Below are positions 1-5,145 of a DNA stretch of 7,734 nt, in pieces; position 1 is the stretch's first letter, and every line of letters begins with the position of its first letter. The notes beneath the pieces are model-generated. The model did no database searches. It saw nothing but the letters and a program-made list of their open reading frames with translations, and was not told the origin of the DNA. A program made the position numbers and the translations under genes. Source of the stretch: AG1 sp035559775 (lineage in GTDB: Archaea; Thermoproteota; Thermoprotei_A; Sulfolobales; AG1); the NCBI GenBank assembly GCA_035559775.1, contig DATMAU010000048.1, positions 1 through 7,734 on the forward strand, read 5' to 3'.

Positions 1-61
1 TAGAATGATCCGGGCTTAGAGAAAGCTTTAGGTTAACGCTCTATTAGATCTCCAGATCCGC

Positions 62-1213
62 TCACGCCACTCTGCCACTATAACCTCCAGCCCTGGCAAT
101 ACGTATCGTTATCCGCATCACCACCGCGCCAAGTATTGATAAGCCTATGGATAGGGCTAGGAGTATGTCTATTAATCCTTGTTGAGCCAGGAGCCCCACC
201 ATATAGCCCCCCACAGCTAGTGCTATCCCATAGACCATGTGGTAATACCCATATGCGAGCGGCTCATTACCCCTGGCAAGATCCCCGATCACCGCCCTCT
301 GGATACTATCCTCTATAGCCAGTATCACTCCTATTAGTAATAACAATGGGGTTAGGATCAGTCCAAGGGCTGTTAGTGGGATGATCATATAGTATATATA
401 GATAGCCTTTATACCTATCTTATCGTATAGCTCGCCAAGCACTATTGACATAAAGATCTGTATAATCTGGATTGCAATGAAATATATAACACCGACTAGG
501 GGGTCACCCTTACCCACCCAGTATATAGCTACAAAAAGCGGGATCGAAGATAATGCGGGGATCGATATGGAGAGGTTATATAGCGTGAGTGGCCCCTTGA
601 GGATCCCTATCACAGGTCTCCTGGGTGTTACCTCTACATCCCTCGGATATATAGATCTTGTATAAATGAGGATCGAAACAGCTATGAATGAAAATACTGA
701 GAGCACGATAAATGTGATAGGTGAGAATCCATAGGATGCAAGCATATAGGCAGCTATCAAGGGGCCTAGGACAGCGCCAACCTGATCTATAGCACCATGA
801 AGCCCAAACGCCCTCCCACTCCGCCCTTTGGCAGCTATTATGCTTATAAGCGCATCCCTCGGCGGTGTTCTAAGCCCCCTAGCGACTCTCTCCATGATTG
901 TTAACAACGCAACATAGACCCAGCTGGGCGCGATCGCGATAAGAGCGATGGAGAGTCCTGTGAGCATATATCCAGAGATCGTTAGTGTCCATAGAAGCCC
1001 GTATTTGGATGATACGAGGCCTGACACGAACCTCAAGAGATAGCTGGCAAACTCTCCAAAACCTCCGAGAAAACCTATGACCGCTAGGTTTGCACCCAAA
1101 TACCCTAGATACTGGGGCAGAATAGACCTAGCACCTTCATAAGTCATATCAGCAAACATGCTCACAAAGCCAAAAAGCACTACTATGGCGAGATACCTCT
1201 TCAAGCCACCCAC
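62..1213 (-). CDS. MFS transporter, 12-helix, substrate unknown
   Basis: A 383-residue, strongly hydrophobic protein with about 12 predicted membrane helices, the usual size of a major facilitator. It carries sequence blocks of an archaeal/bacterial MFS subfamily: FADMTYEGARSI (residues 20-31) in the first helix region, ERVARGLRTPPRDALI (109-124) after helix 4, and a GRAFGLHGAIDQVGAVLGP block (133-151). The basic/proline loop at 109-124 occupies the place of the MFS signature between the helices of the N-terminal half. It should act in the cytoplasmic membrane; the substrate cannot be read from the sequence. The start is GTG at 1213: the preceding in-frame codons include a TAG, so nothing longer is possible. 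An out-of-frame ATG overlaps it at 1215 and opens a four-codon frame only. A TATA box 27 bases upstream implies a leaderless mRNA. No clear terminator follows the stop. Confidence 0.9.
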   Translation of the reverse strand: MGGLKRYLAIVVLFGFVSMFADMTYEGARSILPQYLGYLGANLAVIGFLGGFGEFASYLLRFVSGLVSSKYGLLWTLTISGYMLTGLSIALIAIAPSWVYVALLTIMERVARGLRTPPRDALISIIAAKGRSGRAFGLHGAIDQVGAVLGPLIAAYMLASYGFSPITFIVLSVFSFIAVSILIYTRSIYPRDVEVTPRRPVIGILKGPLTLYNLSISIPALSSIPLFVAIYWVGKGDPLVGVIYFIAIQIIQIFMSIVLGELYDKIGIKAIYIYYMIIPLTALGLILTPLLLLIGVILAIEDSIQRAVIGDLARGNEPLAYGYYHMVYGIALAVGGYMVGLLAQQGLIDILLALSIGLSILGAVVMRITIRIARAGGYSGRVA

Positions 1214-1235
1214 ATGCTAGTATAATTAGCTATGG

Positions 1236-1243
1236 CTTATAAG
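1236..1243 (-). promoter_or_regulatory. TATA box of the left MFS gene
   Basis: CTTATAAG, centred about 27 bases upstream of the GTG at 1213, is the distance expected when transcription starts at or next to the start codon, so the message is probably leaderless. The eight bases are a perfect palindrome, so they could also position a polymerase rightward, but no gene follows on that side. Confidence 0.6.
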
Positions 1244-1335
1244 TGGGGTTAAAGCATAGAATGTTATGTAGTCTGGACTGTTTCTTTCTGATACCGTTTG
1301 TTCCTGGATGTTCATTCCAATCACTTTATTTTCAT

Positions 1336-1461
1336 TCATGGTCTTATCAAGGGACTTCCACCTATATCCGCAGGGGTCTCTGCCCCTAAGGGGTCATGGG
1401 CAGCTGTCGAGCCAAACGGCACATGGCTCCCATCTAGGGCTTGTGTGGAGAGACCCAGCAC
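1336..1461 (-). ncRNA. Candidate structured RNA, possibly a TnpB-tail / omega-RNA remnant
   Basis: Seen: G+C over 1361-1470 is about 62%, against 38% to the left and 26% to the right. GGGTCTCT (1374-1381) pairs with AGAGACCC (1449-1456), enclosing GAGCCA/TGGCTC (1409-1414 with 1424-1429), ATGG/CCAT (1396-1399 with 1430-1433) and a CCCC-TAA-GGGG hairpin (1383-1393). A strong TATA box lies at the right distance on the minus strand, predicting a 5' end near 1461. From there a GTG-initiated frame of 41 codons runs to a TGA at 1336 and reads ...DGSHVPFGSTAAHDPLG..., ending ...GGSPLIRP. Its use of CCG, TCG and GCG is unlike the neighbouring genes. Inference: the frame and the GGTGGAAGTCCC motif (minus strand, about 1351-1362) recall the C-terminal tails of IS605-type TnpB genes, whose 3' part is also the guide-RNA scaffold. 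No TnpB catalytic domain is nearby. RNA extent, strand and identity are uncertain; a leaderless micro-peptide is the alternative. Confidence 0.4.
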
Positions 1462-1479
1462 CGAGAACCCCTTTCAAAG

Positions 1480-1487
1480 CTTATAAA
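1480..1487 (-). promoter_or_regulatory. TATA box of the candidate structured RNA
   Basis: TTTATAAG on the minus strand, preceded by an A-rich GAAATA element that would serve as the TFB recognition site, is a close match to the crenarchaeal promoter consensus. Its centre is 23-26 bases before the 5' edge of the GC island, predicting a start around 1458-1461. The plus-strand reading (CTTATAAA) is also TATA-like, so rightward transcription over the hairpin run cannot be excluded. Confidence 0.55.
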
Positions 1488-1620
1488 TATTTCCTCTAAT
1501 ATAAAAACAGACCTGAGAGGTGTTAATACGTTTAACATGATTATGGGTTAGTTCTAATATCGGCTCTAGGGATCAGAGCGGTGCTTCAGGTTTCTGTAGA
1601 GCTAACTTTACAAGAGCGCT

Positions 1621-1734
1621 CTAGCAAGAACAACAACTGTCCATGAACCTATAGGGATAGAGATCCCTACAGGCTAGGTAGAAATCCTTAACAGATAGAT
1701 TTCTAACCAGTGCCATCTCTGAAAGGCATATCAT
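1621..1734 (-). CDS. Doubtful 37-codon micro-ORF ending in a Cys cluster
   Basis: An ATG-initiated frame of 37 codons reads MICLSEMALVRN... and ends ...FMDSCCSC before a TAG. The open frame without a start codon extends back to 1806, overlapping the last 10 bases of the HD gene in another frame, so a frameshift could in principle add about 60 residues to that protein. The HD protein already has its family's normal length, so this is not needed. I do not recognise the peptide. No ribosome binding site or TATA box is placed for its ATG, and the hairpins at 1648-1708 lie inside it. It may be chance or a decayed gene. Confidence 0.12.
   Translation of the reverse strand: MICLSEMALVRNLSVKDFYLACRDLYPYRFMDSCCSC
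1648..1708. repeat. Two adjacent stem-loops downstream of the HD gene
   Basis: First stem: TAGGGAT-AGAG-ATCCCTA with a one-base mismatch and three further outer pairs (1648-1673). Second stem: TAGAAATC and GATTTCTA (1679-1686 with 1698-1705), extended by GG/CC across one bulged A, around an 11-base loop. They lie 90-150 bases past the HD-gene stop. They could form the 3' untranslated structure of that mRNA, or belong to a separate RNA. A weaker TGCC/GGCA stem follows at 1711-1728. Confidence 0.45.
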
Positions 1735-1796
1735 CAACCCTTCTATGAAGATCTTGTTGGCTGATTCTAACTCAGTATAGCTACTTAGATGGTATA

Positions 1797-2372
1797 CTAG
1801 GATCTCCTATGCACATACTTCTCGATAATCTCTATGCATTTATCGCTTCCACGGCATAGCTCTCCGGCAAGGGTTCTGATCTCTTTCAATGATGTTTCGG
1901 CTATTTCCTTCACATCAAAACCTAGGGAGGAGTATCTCTTTGCCTGGAGATATGTTGATAGCTTATCGCATATATGGGCCAGTGTGGATGCTACCGATGT
2001 TTTCTCCCTATATTCTCTGTAGAGGAGCAGTATAGCTCTAGATCCTATTTTAGCTATAGCTTTCTCCTCGATCTTCTCTTTAAGCTCCCCGATCTCTTCT
2101 GAGACAAATCTATTGAGATCCCCAACTATACCCTCACCTATATCGTGAACCAGTGTAATCATAACAGCCCTAGAGACATCCCCCTCACTAACAATACCTG
2201 TGGACGTAAGCTCCGAGCCTACCTCTAGACATAGTACGGATGCTTCGTAAACATGCGATGCTACAGTCTCAGCTATGGCTGGAGGGATTCCTCTCTGAAC
2301 CCACCCTGTTCTTGGTATGTTTTTAAGGGCTCCCAGAACTTCTGAGAGCGTTTTTTCCAACCAGGCTACCAT
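1797..2372 (-). CDS. HD-domain phosphohydrolase, YfbR/HDDC2-like
   Basis: A 191-residue protein with the full H...HD...D metal-binding set of the HD superfamily: H40 in ETVASHVYEAS, H76-D77 in LVHDIGEG with E80, and D136 in AHICDKLS. The N-terminal IPRTGWVQRGI (residues 19-29) corresponds to the Arg/Trp region that precedes helix 2 in YfbR-type 5'-nucleotidases (COG1896) and shapes the nucleotide site there. By family knowledge it is probably a cytoplasmic, divalent-metal-dependent enzyme removing phosphate from (deoxy)nucleoside monophosphates; the exact substrate is not shown by the sequence. The length fits the family. The ATG at 2372 lies 9 bases after the stop of the four-Cys gene, so the two may be cotranscribed. 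No Shine-Dalgarno match is visible in those 9 bases, but a TATA-like element inside the end of the upstream gene would allow a leaderless message of its own. Confidence 0.85.
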   Translation of the reverse strand: MVAWLEKTLSEVLGALKNIPRTGWVQRGIPPAIAETVASHVYEASVLCLEVGSELTSTGIVSEGDVSRAVMITLVHDIGEGIVGDLNRFVSEEIGELKEKIEEKAIAKIGSRAILLLYREYREKTSVASTLAHICDKLSTYLQAKRYSSLGFDVKEIAETSLKEIRTLAGELCRGSDKCIEIIEKYVHRRS

Positions 2373-2381
2373 TTATTTGAA

Positions 2382-2693
2382 TCAGCCGTAGGTTATAAGC
2401 GGGTCTAGAAAATCCACAGGGAGAGGTTTCCCGGCCTTAGTGATCTCATCGTATTTCCTCTCAAGGAAGGCTATGAATACAGGGCATGCCTCAAACCTTC
2501 CATCCCTATCGCATTTCTCACCAAGCCTTAGGAAACACACAACGGTCTTTTTATCATAGTATGGGCATATTTTGTGATACTGCTTCGCACTCCTCATCAT
2601 TCTCTCAACCCATCTCTTCTTAGGATCCTTCTTAGCCTTAGCCTCGAGATCGAGGGCTTTTTTCAACTCCTCCTCGGAGACCTTGTAGCTCAT
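2382..2693 (-). CDS. Small four-cysteine protein, function unknown
   Basis: A charged, soluble protein of about 103 residues that I cannot assign to a named family. The N-terminal third is a Lys/Glu-rich probable helix (SEEELKKALDLEAKAKKD). It is followed by four cysteines spaced C-X9-C-X7-C-X8-C (ICPYY, VCFL, KCDRD, ACPV), with a nearby His in YHKIC. This suggests one zinc ion or an Fe-S cluster, by analogy only. The frame can begin three codons earlier with GTG at 2702, but GGGGTGAG ends about 6 bases before the ATG at 2693 and resembles a Shine-Dalgarno site. The TATA box at 2719-2726 predicts a transcript start near 2696-2699, below the GTG. I therefore prefer the ATG. It is followed after 9 bases by the HD phosphohydrolase, a likely functional partner. 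Confidence refers to it being a real gene. Confidence 0.75.
   Translation of the reverse strand: MSYKVSEEELKKALDLEAKAKKDPKKRWVERMMRSAKQYHKICPYYDKKTVVCFLRLGEKCDRDGRFEACPVFIAFLERKYDEITKAGKPLPVDFLDPLITYG
2392..2399 (-). promoter_or_regulatory. Possible internal TATA box for the HD gene
   Basis: GCTTATAACC on the minus strand sits within the last codons of the upstream four-Cys gene, its centre about 24 bases before the ATG at 2372. This would explain translation of the HD gene without a ribosome binding site, as a leaderless transcript, in addition to or instead of read-through from upstream. Confidence 0.4.
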
Positions 2694-2718
2694 ACCACTC
2701 ACCCCAGCATCTCAACAC

Positions 2719-2726
2719 CATATAAA
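2719..2726 (-). promoter_or_regulatory. TATA box of the four-Cys gene
   Basis: The minus strand reads GATATTTATATGG here, with TTTATATG as the likely TATA element, in the short spacer after nadE. The predicted start of transcription is near 2696-2699, a few bases before the ATG at 2693, so the four-Cys/HD pair need not depend on read-through from nadE. Confidence 0.5.
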
Positions 2727-2779
2727 TATCTATCCAACCGTAGTATATTAGTTTTAACACCCTAGCTCGAAATACCTCT

Positions 2780-3631
2780 CTAAAAAGTCCCGGAGATCTC
2801 TTTCTTAAGAGCCTCAACATCGATTTTAATAGATAGAGGCTCTGGGGCTGGGGGAAGCGTTCTCTTATGCCACGTATTGATGAACCTCCTCGCAACAGCA
2901 GCAACAACACTAGGATCTATTCTTAAAAGCTCAGCAGCCCTCCTCACCCCCAGGCCCTTATCAAAGATCAGGTATAGTATCTGATCCAATATATCATAGT
3001 CAGCTGGAAGCTCGTCAACAGCCCTGTGCCCTGGATATAGCTGGGGCGATGATGGCTTCCCATATATTCTCTCGGGTAGCCCGAGATATTTGCCCAGAAG
3101 CCTCACCTGTGTTTTGTATAGATGTGCTATTACGAGGAAGTCCGAAGCCCCATCACCGTATTTTGTATAATATCCCAACAGGATCTCGCTCTTATCGGAT
3201 GTCCCAGCTACTAATAGGTTCTCAAGGTTGGCATGTAGATATAGAAGGGACATCCTAACCCTGGCCCTCAGATTAGCTATAGCGACCCTGGTCTTTGTGT
3301 TCTCCTCAACAGAGGCTGCCCTCTTGAACCCCTCAACAATATCATCTATCGGGATCACCTTATACCTTATCCCAAGGGTCTCAGCAAGCTCTATCGCGTC
3401 TTCCACATCCCTTTTTGGCGTGAAACTTGTGGGCATAACTAGTCCTAAGATCCTCCTAGCCTCTACAGCCTTGGAGAGAAGAGCCACGGTCACCGAACTA
3501 TCGACCCCGCCGCTTAGTCCCACTACAACGCCGGAGGCTCCAGAAGATCCTATATAGGATCTTATAAAATCCACTATCCTAGCAACAGTACCCCCAAGAT
3601 CGATGTTAACAATCTCGTCGAGGAACACCAT
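2780..3631 (-). CDS. nadE: Ammonia-dependent NAD+ synthetase
   Basis: A 283-residue N-type ATP pyrophosphatase that adenylates deamido-NAD and replaces the adenylate with ammonia to give NAD+, the last step of NAD synthesis, in the cytoplasm. The PP-loop SGGVDSS is at residues 40-46, preceded by VVVGL. NLRARVRMSLLY (120-131) and the GTSDKSEILLGYYTKYGDG block (143-161) are the signature ATP/deamido-NAD and dimer-interface segments. The following KPSSPQLYPGHRAVDELP (192-209) corresponds to the usual PSAGLW-GQ-DE-ELG loop in a diverged archaeal form. There is no glutaminase (nitrilase) domain, so free ammonia should be the nitrogen donor. ATG at 3631 is the first in-frame start; another ATG at 3644 is out of frame and close to the predicted transcript start. 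It is downstream of gdhA, separated by a terminator-like T-rich stretch and its own TATA box. Confidence 0.95.
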   Translation of the reverse strand: MVFLDEIVNIDLGGTVARIVDFIRSYIGSSGASGVVVGLSGGVDSSVTVALLSKAVEARRILGLVMPTSFTPKRDVEDAIELAETLGIRYKVIPIDDIVEGFKRAASVEENTKTRVAIANLRARVRMSLLYLHANLENLLVAGTSDKSEILLGYYTKYGDGASDFLVIAHLYKTQVRLLGKYLGLPERIYGKPSSPQLYPGHRAVDELPADYDILDQILYLIFDKGLGVRRAAELLRIDPSVVAAVARRFINTWHKRTLPPAPEPLSIKIDVEALKKEISGTF

Positions 3632-3663
3632 AACCTATTACCATTGATTTAAAGTGCGAGTAT

Positions 3664-3675
3664 CTATATATAAAC
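3664..3675 (-). promoter_or_regulatory. TATA box of nadE
   Basis: GTTTATATATAG on the minus strand is a strong TATA box about 39 bases before the nadE ATG. Transcription would begin near 3643-3645, giving a short leader of about 12 bases that contains only a weak AGG before the ATG. A 10-bp palindrome overlaps its upstream edge. Confidence 0.55.
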
Positions 3676-3703
3676 ATATGTTAAGAACATGTAAAAGTTA
3701 CAT
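3673..3703. promoter_or_regulatory. Two palindromes upstream of nadE, candidate operator
   Basis: AACATATGTT (3673-3682) is a perfect 10-bp palindrome abutting the nadE TATA box. ATGTAA-AAG-TTACAT (3689-3703) is a second inverted repeat of 6-bp arms just upstream. AT-rich sites of about 15 bp with dyad symmetry next to a TATA box are typical of archaeal Lrp/AsnC-type or other winged-helix regulators. No particular factor can be named. Confidence 0.35.
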
Positions 3704-3733
3704 TAATACAAGGATCAACATAGCTCGCTAGAT

Positions 3734-3751
3734 AAAAAATAACGATAAAAA
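3734..3751 (-). terminator. T-rich archaeal terminator after gdhA
   Basis: On the minus strand, runs of five T (3747-3751) and six T (3734-3739) follow the gdhA stop by 15-32 bases. Crenarchaeal transcription ends at such oligo-T tracts without needing a hairpin. This argues that gdhA and nadE are mainly separate transcripts. Confidence 0.55.
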
Positions 3752-3765
3752 GCAAGTATAACCCT

Positions 3766-5031
3766 CTATATCCATCCCCTCAGTTTCATTGCATTATATA
3801 CTCTCTCCACTGCCACTGCTTGTGCGGCTGTCCTAGGATCTATATCGCTCCTCTTATTCATATAGCTATAGAGCGTTCTGAATGCTGTGATCATCTTCTC
3901 CTCAAGCTTTCTCATAGCCTCGTCGTCAGTTATCCACCCACCCATTCTATTATTAACCCATTCTATCCAGCTCGCTGTAACACCACCAGCATTGGCAAGA
4001 ATATCGGGGACAACGAAGATCCCTCTCTTGAACAATATATCATCAGCCTCAGGGGTTGTAGGGCCATTGGCGCCTTCAACAATAAGCCTAGCCCTTATCT
4101 TTGGAGCATTATCAATGGTTATAACGTTCTCCAGCGCTGCTGGGATTAGTATATCGACATCCAGTGTTAGAAGCTCCTCATTAGATATTCTTTTAGCATC
4201 AGGATACTCGATCACCTTTCCCTTCTCACCCTTGATCCTCATAGCCTCATCGATCCTCAAACCCCTGGGATCATAGATCCCGCCGCTCGAATCGCTCACG
4301 GCAACAACCCTCGCCCCCCAGCTGCTTAGATAATAGGCAGCATAGGAGCCGACATTACCAAAACCTTGTACAGCAACCCTCTTACCCTCTATGCCTCCGA
4401 GCATTTTGCTAGCAGCCTCCCTAGCGATTGCTGCTACACCAAAACCTGTGGCGACTATTCTTGTTCCCAGGCCTCCCAACTGCTGGGGCTTCCCAGTAAC
4501 CACTCCAAACACGTTATACCCGGTTACTTTATAGTACTCATCTATATACCAGGCCATTGTCTGCGGGTTTGTATATACATCCGGTGCCGGTATATCTAGG
4601 TCTTCTCCAACAAATCTCGAGATCGTTGCGAAGTACCCTCTGCTCAGAGCCTCGATCTCTCTAAAACTCAGCCTTCTAGGATCAACCCTAACACCCCCCT
4701 TACCACCACCAAATGGTAGCTGTAACAACGAGCATTTCCAGGTCATCCACATGGATAGAGCCATAACCTCGCTCATGTTTGTTTCAGGATGATACCTAAC
4801 ACCCCCCTTATAGGGGCCAAGAGCACTGTTATGCTGAGCCCTCCACCCAATAAAGATCCTCGTTTTACCATCATCCATCCTCACCGGGATCTTTACCTGG
4901 ATAACCCTCTCATGCGTTTTTAAAGCTTCAAAAGCTTCATCGTCAAGCCCTAGAACACTAACAGCTTTTTTTAACTGCATAACAGCGTTCTCATAAGGAT
5001 CTAAGGCTTTTTCTCCCAGTTTTCTCACCAT
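3766..5031 (-). CDS. gdhA: Glutamate dehydrogenase
   Basis: A 421-residue hexamer-type glutamate dehydrogenase, the usual archaeal length, interconverting glutamate with 2-oxoglutarate plus ammonia using NAD(P). Counted from the ATG: GWRAQHNSALGPYKGGVR forms the substrate site (63-80), the Lys in MTWKCS (99) and the catalytic Lys in GGGKGG (111) follow, and the catalytic Asp is in PAPDVYTNP (151). The Rossmann fold starts at VQGFGNVGS with the dinucleotide motif GFGNVG (223-228). The acidic residue ending the second strand (AVSDSSGG, D247) leaves NAD preference possible but not proven. LIVEGANGP and PDILANAGGV are further family blocks. A GTG four codons upstream (5043) would give 425 residues. 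I prefer the ATG because TATA-like sequence at 5051-5065 lies 25-30 bases before it and no Shine-Dalgarno is present. Confidence 0.96.
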   Translation of the reverse strand: MVRKLGEKALDPYENAVMQLKKAVSVLGLDDEAFEALKTHERVIQVKIPVRMDDGKTRIFIGWRAQHNSALGPYKGGVRYHPETNMSEVMALSMWMTWKCSLLQLPFGGGKGGVRVDPRRLSFREIEALSRGYFATISRFVGEDLDIPAPDVYTNPQTMAWYIDEYYKVTGYNVFGVVTGKPQQLGGLGTRIVATGFGVAAIAREAASKMLGGIEGKRVAVQGFGNVGSYAAYYLSSWGARVVAVSDSSGGIYDPRGLRIDEAMRIKGEKGKVIEYPDAKRISNEELLTLDVDILIPAALENVITIDNAPKIRARLIVEGANGPTTPEADDILFKRGIFVVPDILANAGGVTASWIEWVNNRMGGWITDDEAMRKLEEKMITAFRTLYSYMNKRSDIDPRTAAQAVAVERVYNAMKLRGWI

Positions 5032-5050
5032 ATTAAAAATCACAGAGAGG

Positions 5051-5065
5051 AATTAAGCTTACAAA
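5051..5065 (-). promoter_or_regulatory. Weak TATA region of gdhA
   Basis: The minus strand reads CTTTGTAAGCTTAATT. Either TTTGTAAG or AAGCTTAA is a tolerable TATA element placed 25-30 bases from the ATG at 5031, consistent with a leaderless start there. It is too close to support a leaderless start at the GTG at 5043. Confidence 0.35.
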
Positions 5066-5145
5066 GCCCGAGATCTATTGTGTCATGGTAAGTAGCATTT
5101 TACCCTTATTAGGTCTAAGAAGGTTTTTGATTTGGACGTTAGCCT

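Larger units (their letters stand above)
1214..1796. other. 583-base spacer with no standard gene
   Basis: No protein gene of ordinary size is convincing here; the frames on the plus strand at 1298-1499 look like shadows of a structured element. From left to right it holds the promoter of the left MFS gene, AT-rich sequence, the GC-rich foldable island at 1336-1461 with its minus-strand TATA box at 1480-1487, a very AT-rich stretch at 1481-1560 (about 26% G+C), and a run of short hairpins at 1562-1729. I see no tRNA, no CRISPR repeats and no clear C/D-box pair in it. Confidence 0.7.

Noticed and set aside
1336..1461. RNase P RNA or SRP RNA as the identity of the structured island
   Set aside because: The GTGGAAGTCCC stretch slightly resembles the RNase P GAGGAAAGTCC core, but it lies at the 3' side, and the other conserved core (ACAGAA-type) is not found. 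The SRP helix-8 GGAA...AGCAG pattern is absent and the block is far too short.
1298..1499. Two overlapping plus-strand frames of about 62 codons in the spacer
   Set aside because: They run over the palindromic GC island, have no promoter or ribosome binding site of their own, and read as low-complexity Pro/Ser/Gly peptides; the GC content explains the lack of stops.
1640..1740. C/D-box guide RNA (TTGATGA on the minus strand near 1731-1737)
   Set aside because: A C-box-like sequence is present, but no CTGA D box follows within 60 bases on that strand.
2638..2910. 90-codon minus-strand frame across the nadE 3' end
   Set aside because: It overlaps both nadE and the four-Cys gene in another frame and is Arg/Leu-rich, as shadow frames of this base composition are.
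3049..4599. Several plus-strand frames opposite nadE and gdhA (for example 3228-3557, 3820-4149, 3887-4276, 4366-4599)
   Set aside because: They are antisense to genes with clear family motifs and show no recognisable domains or promoters.
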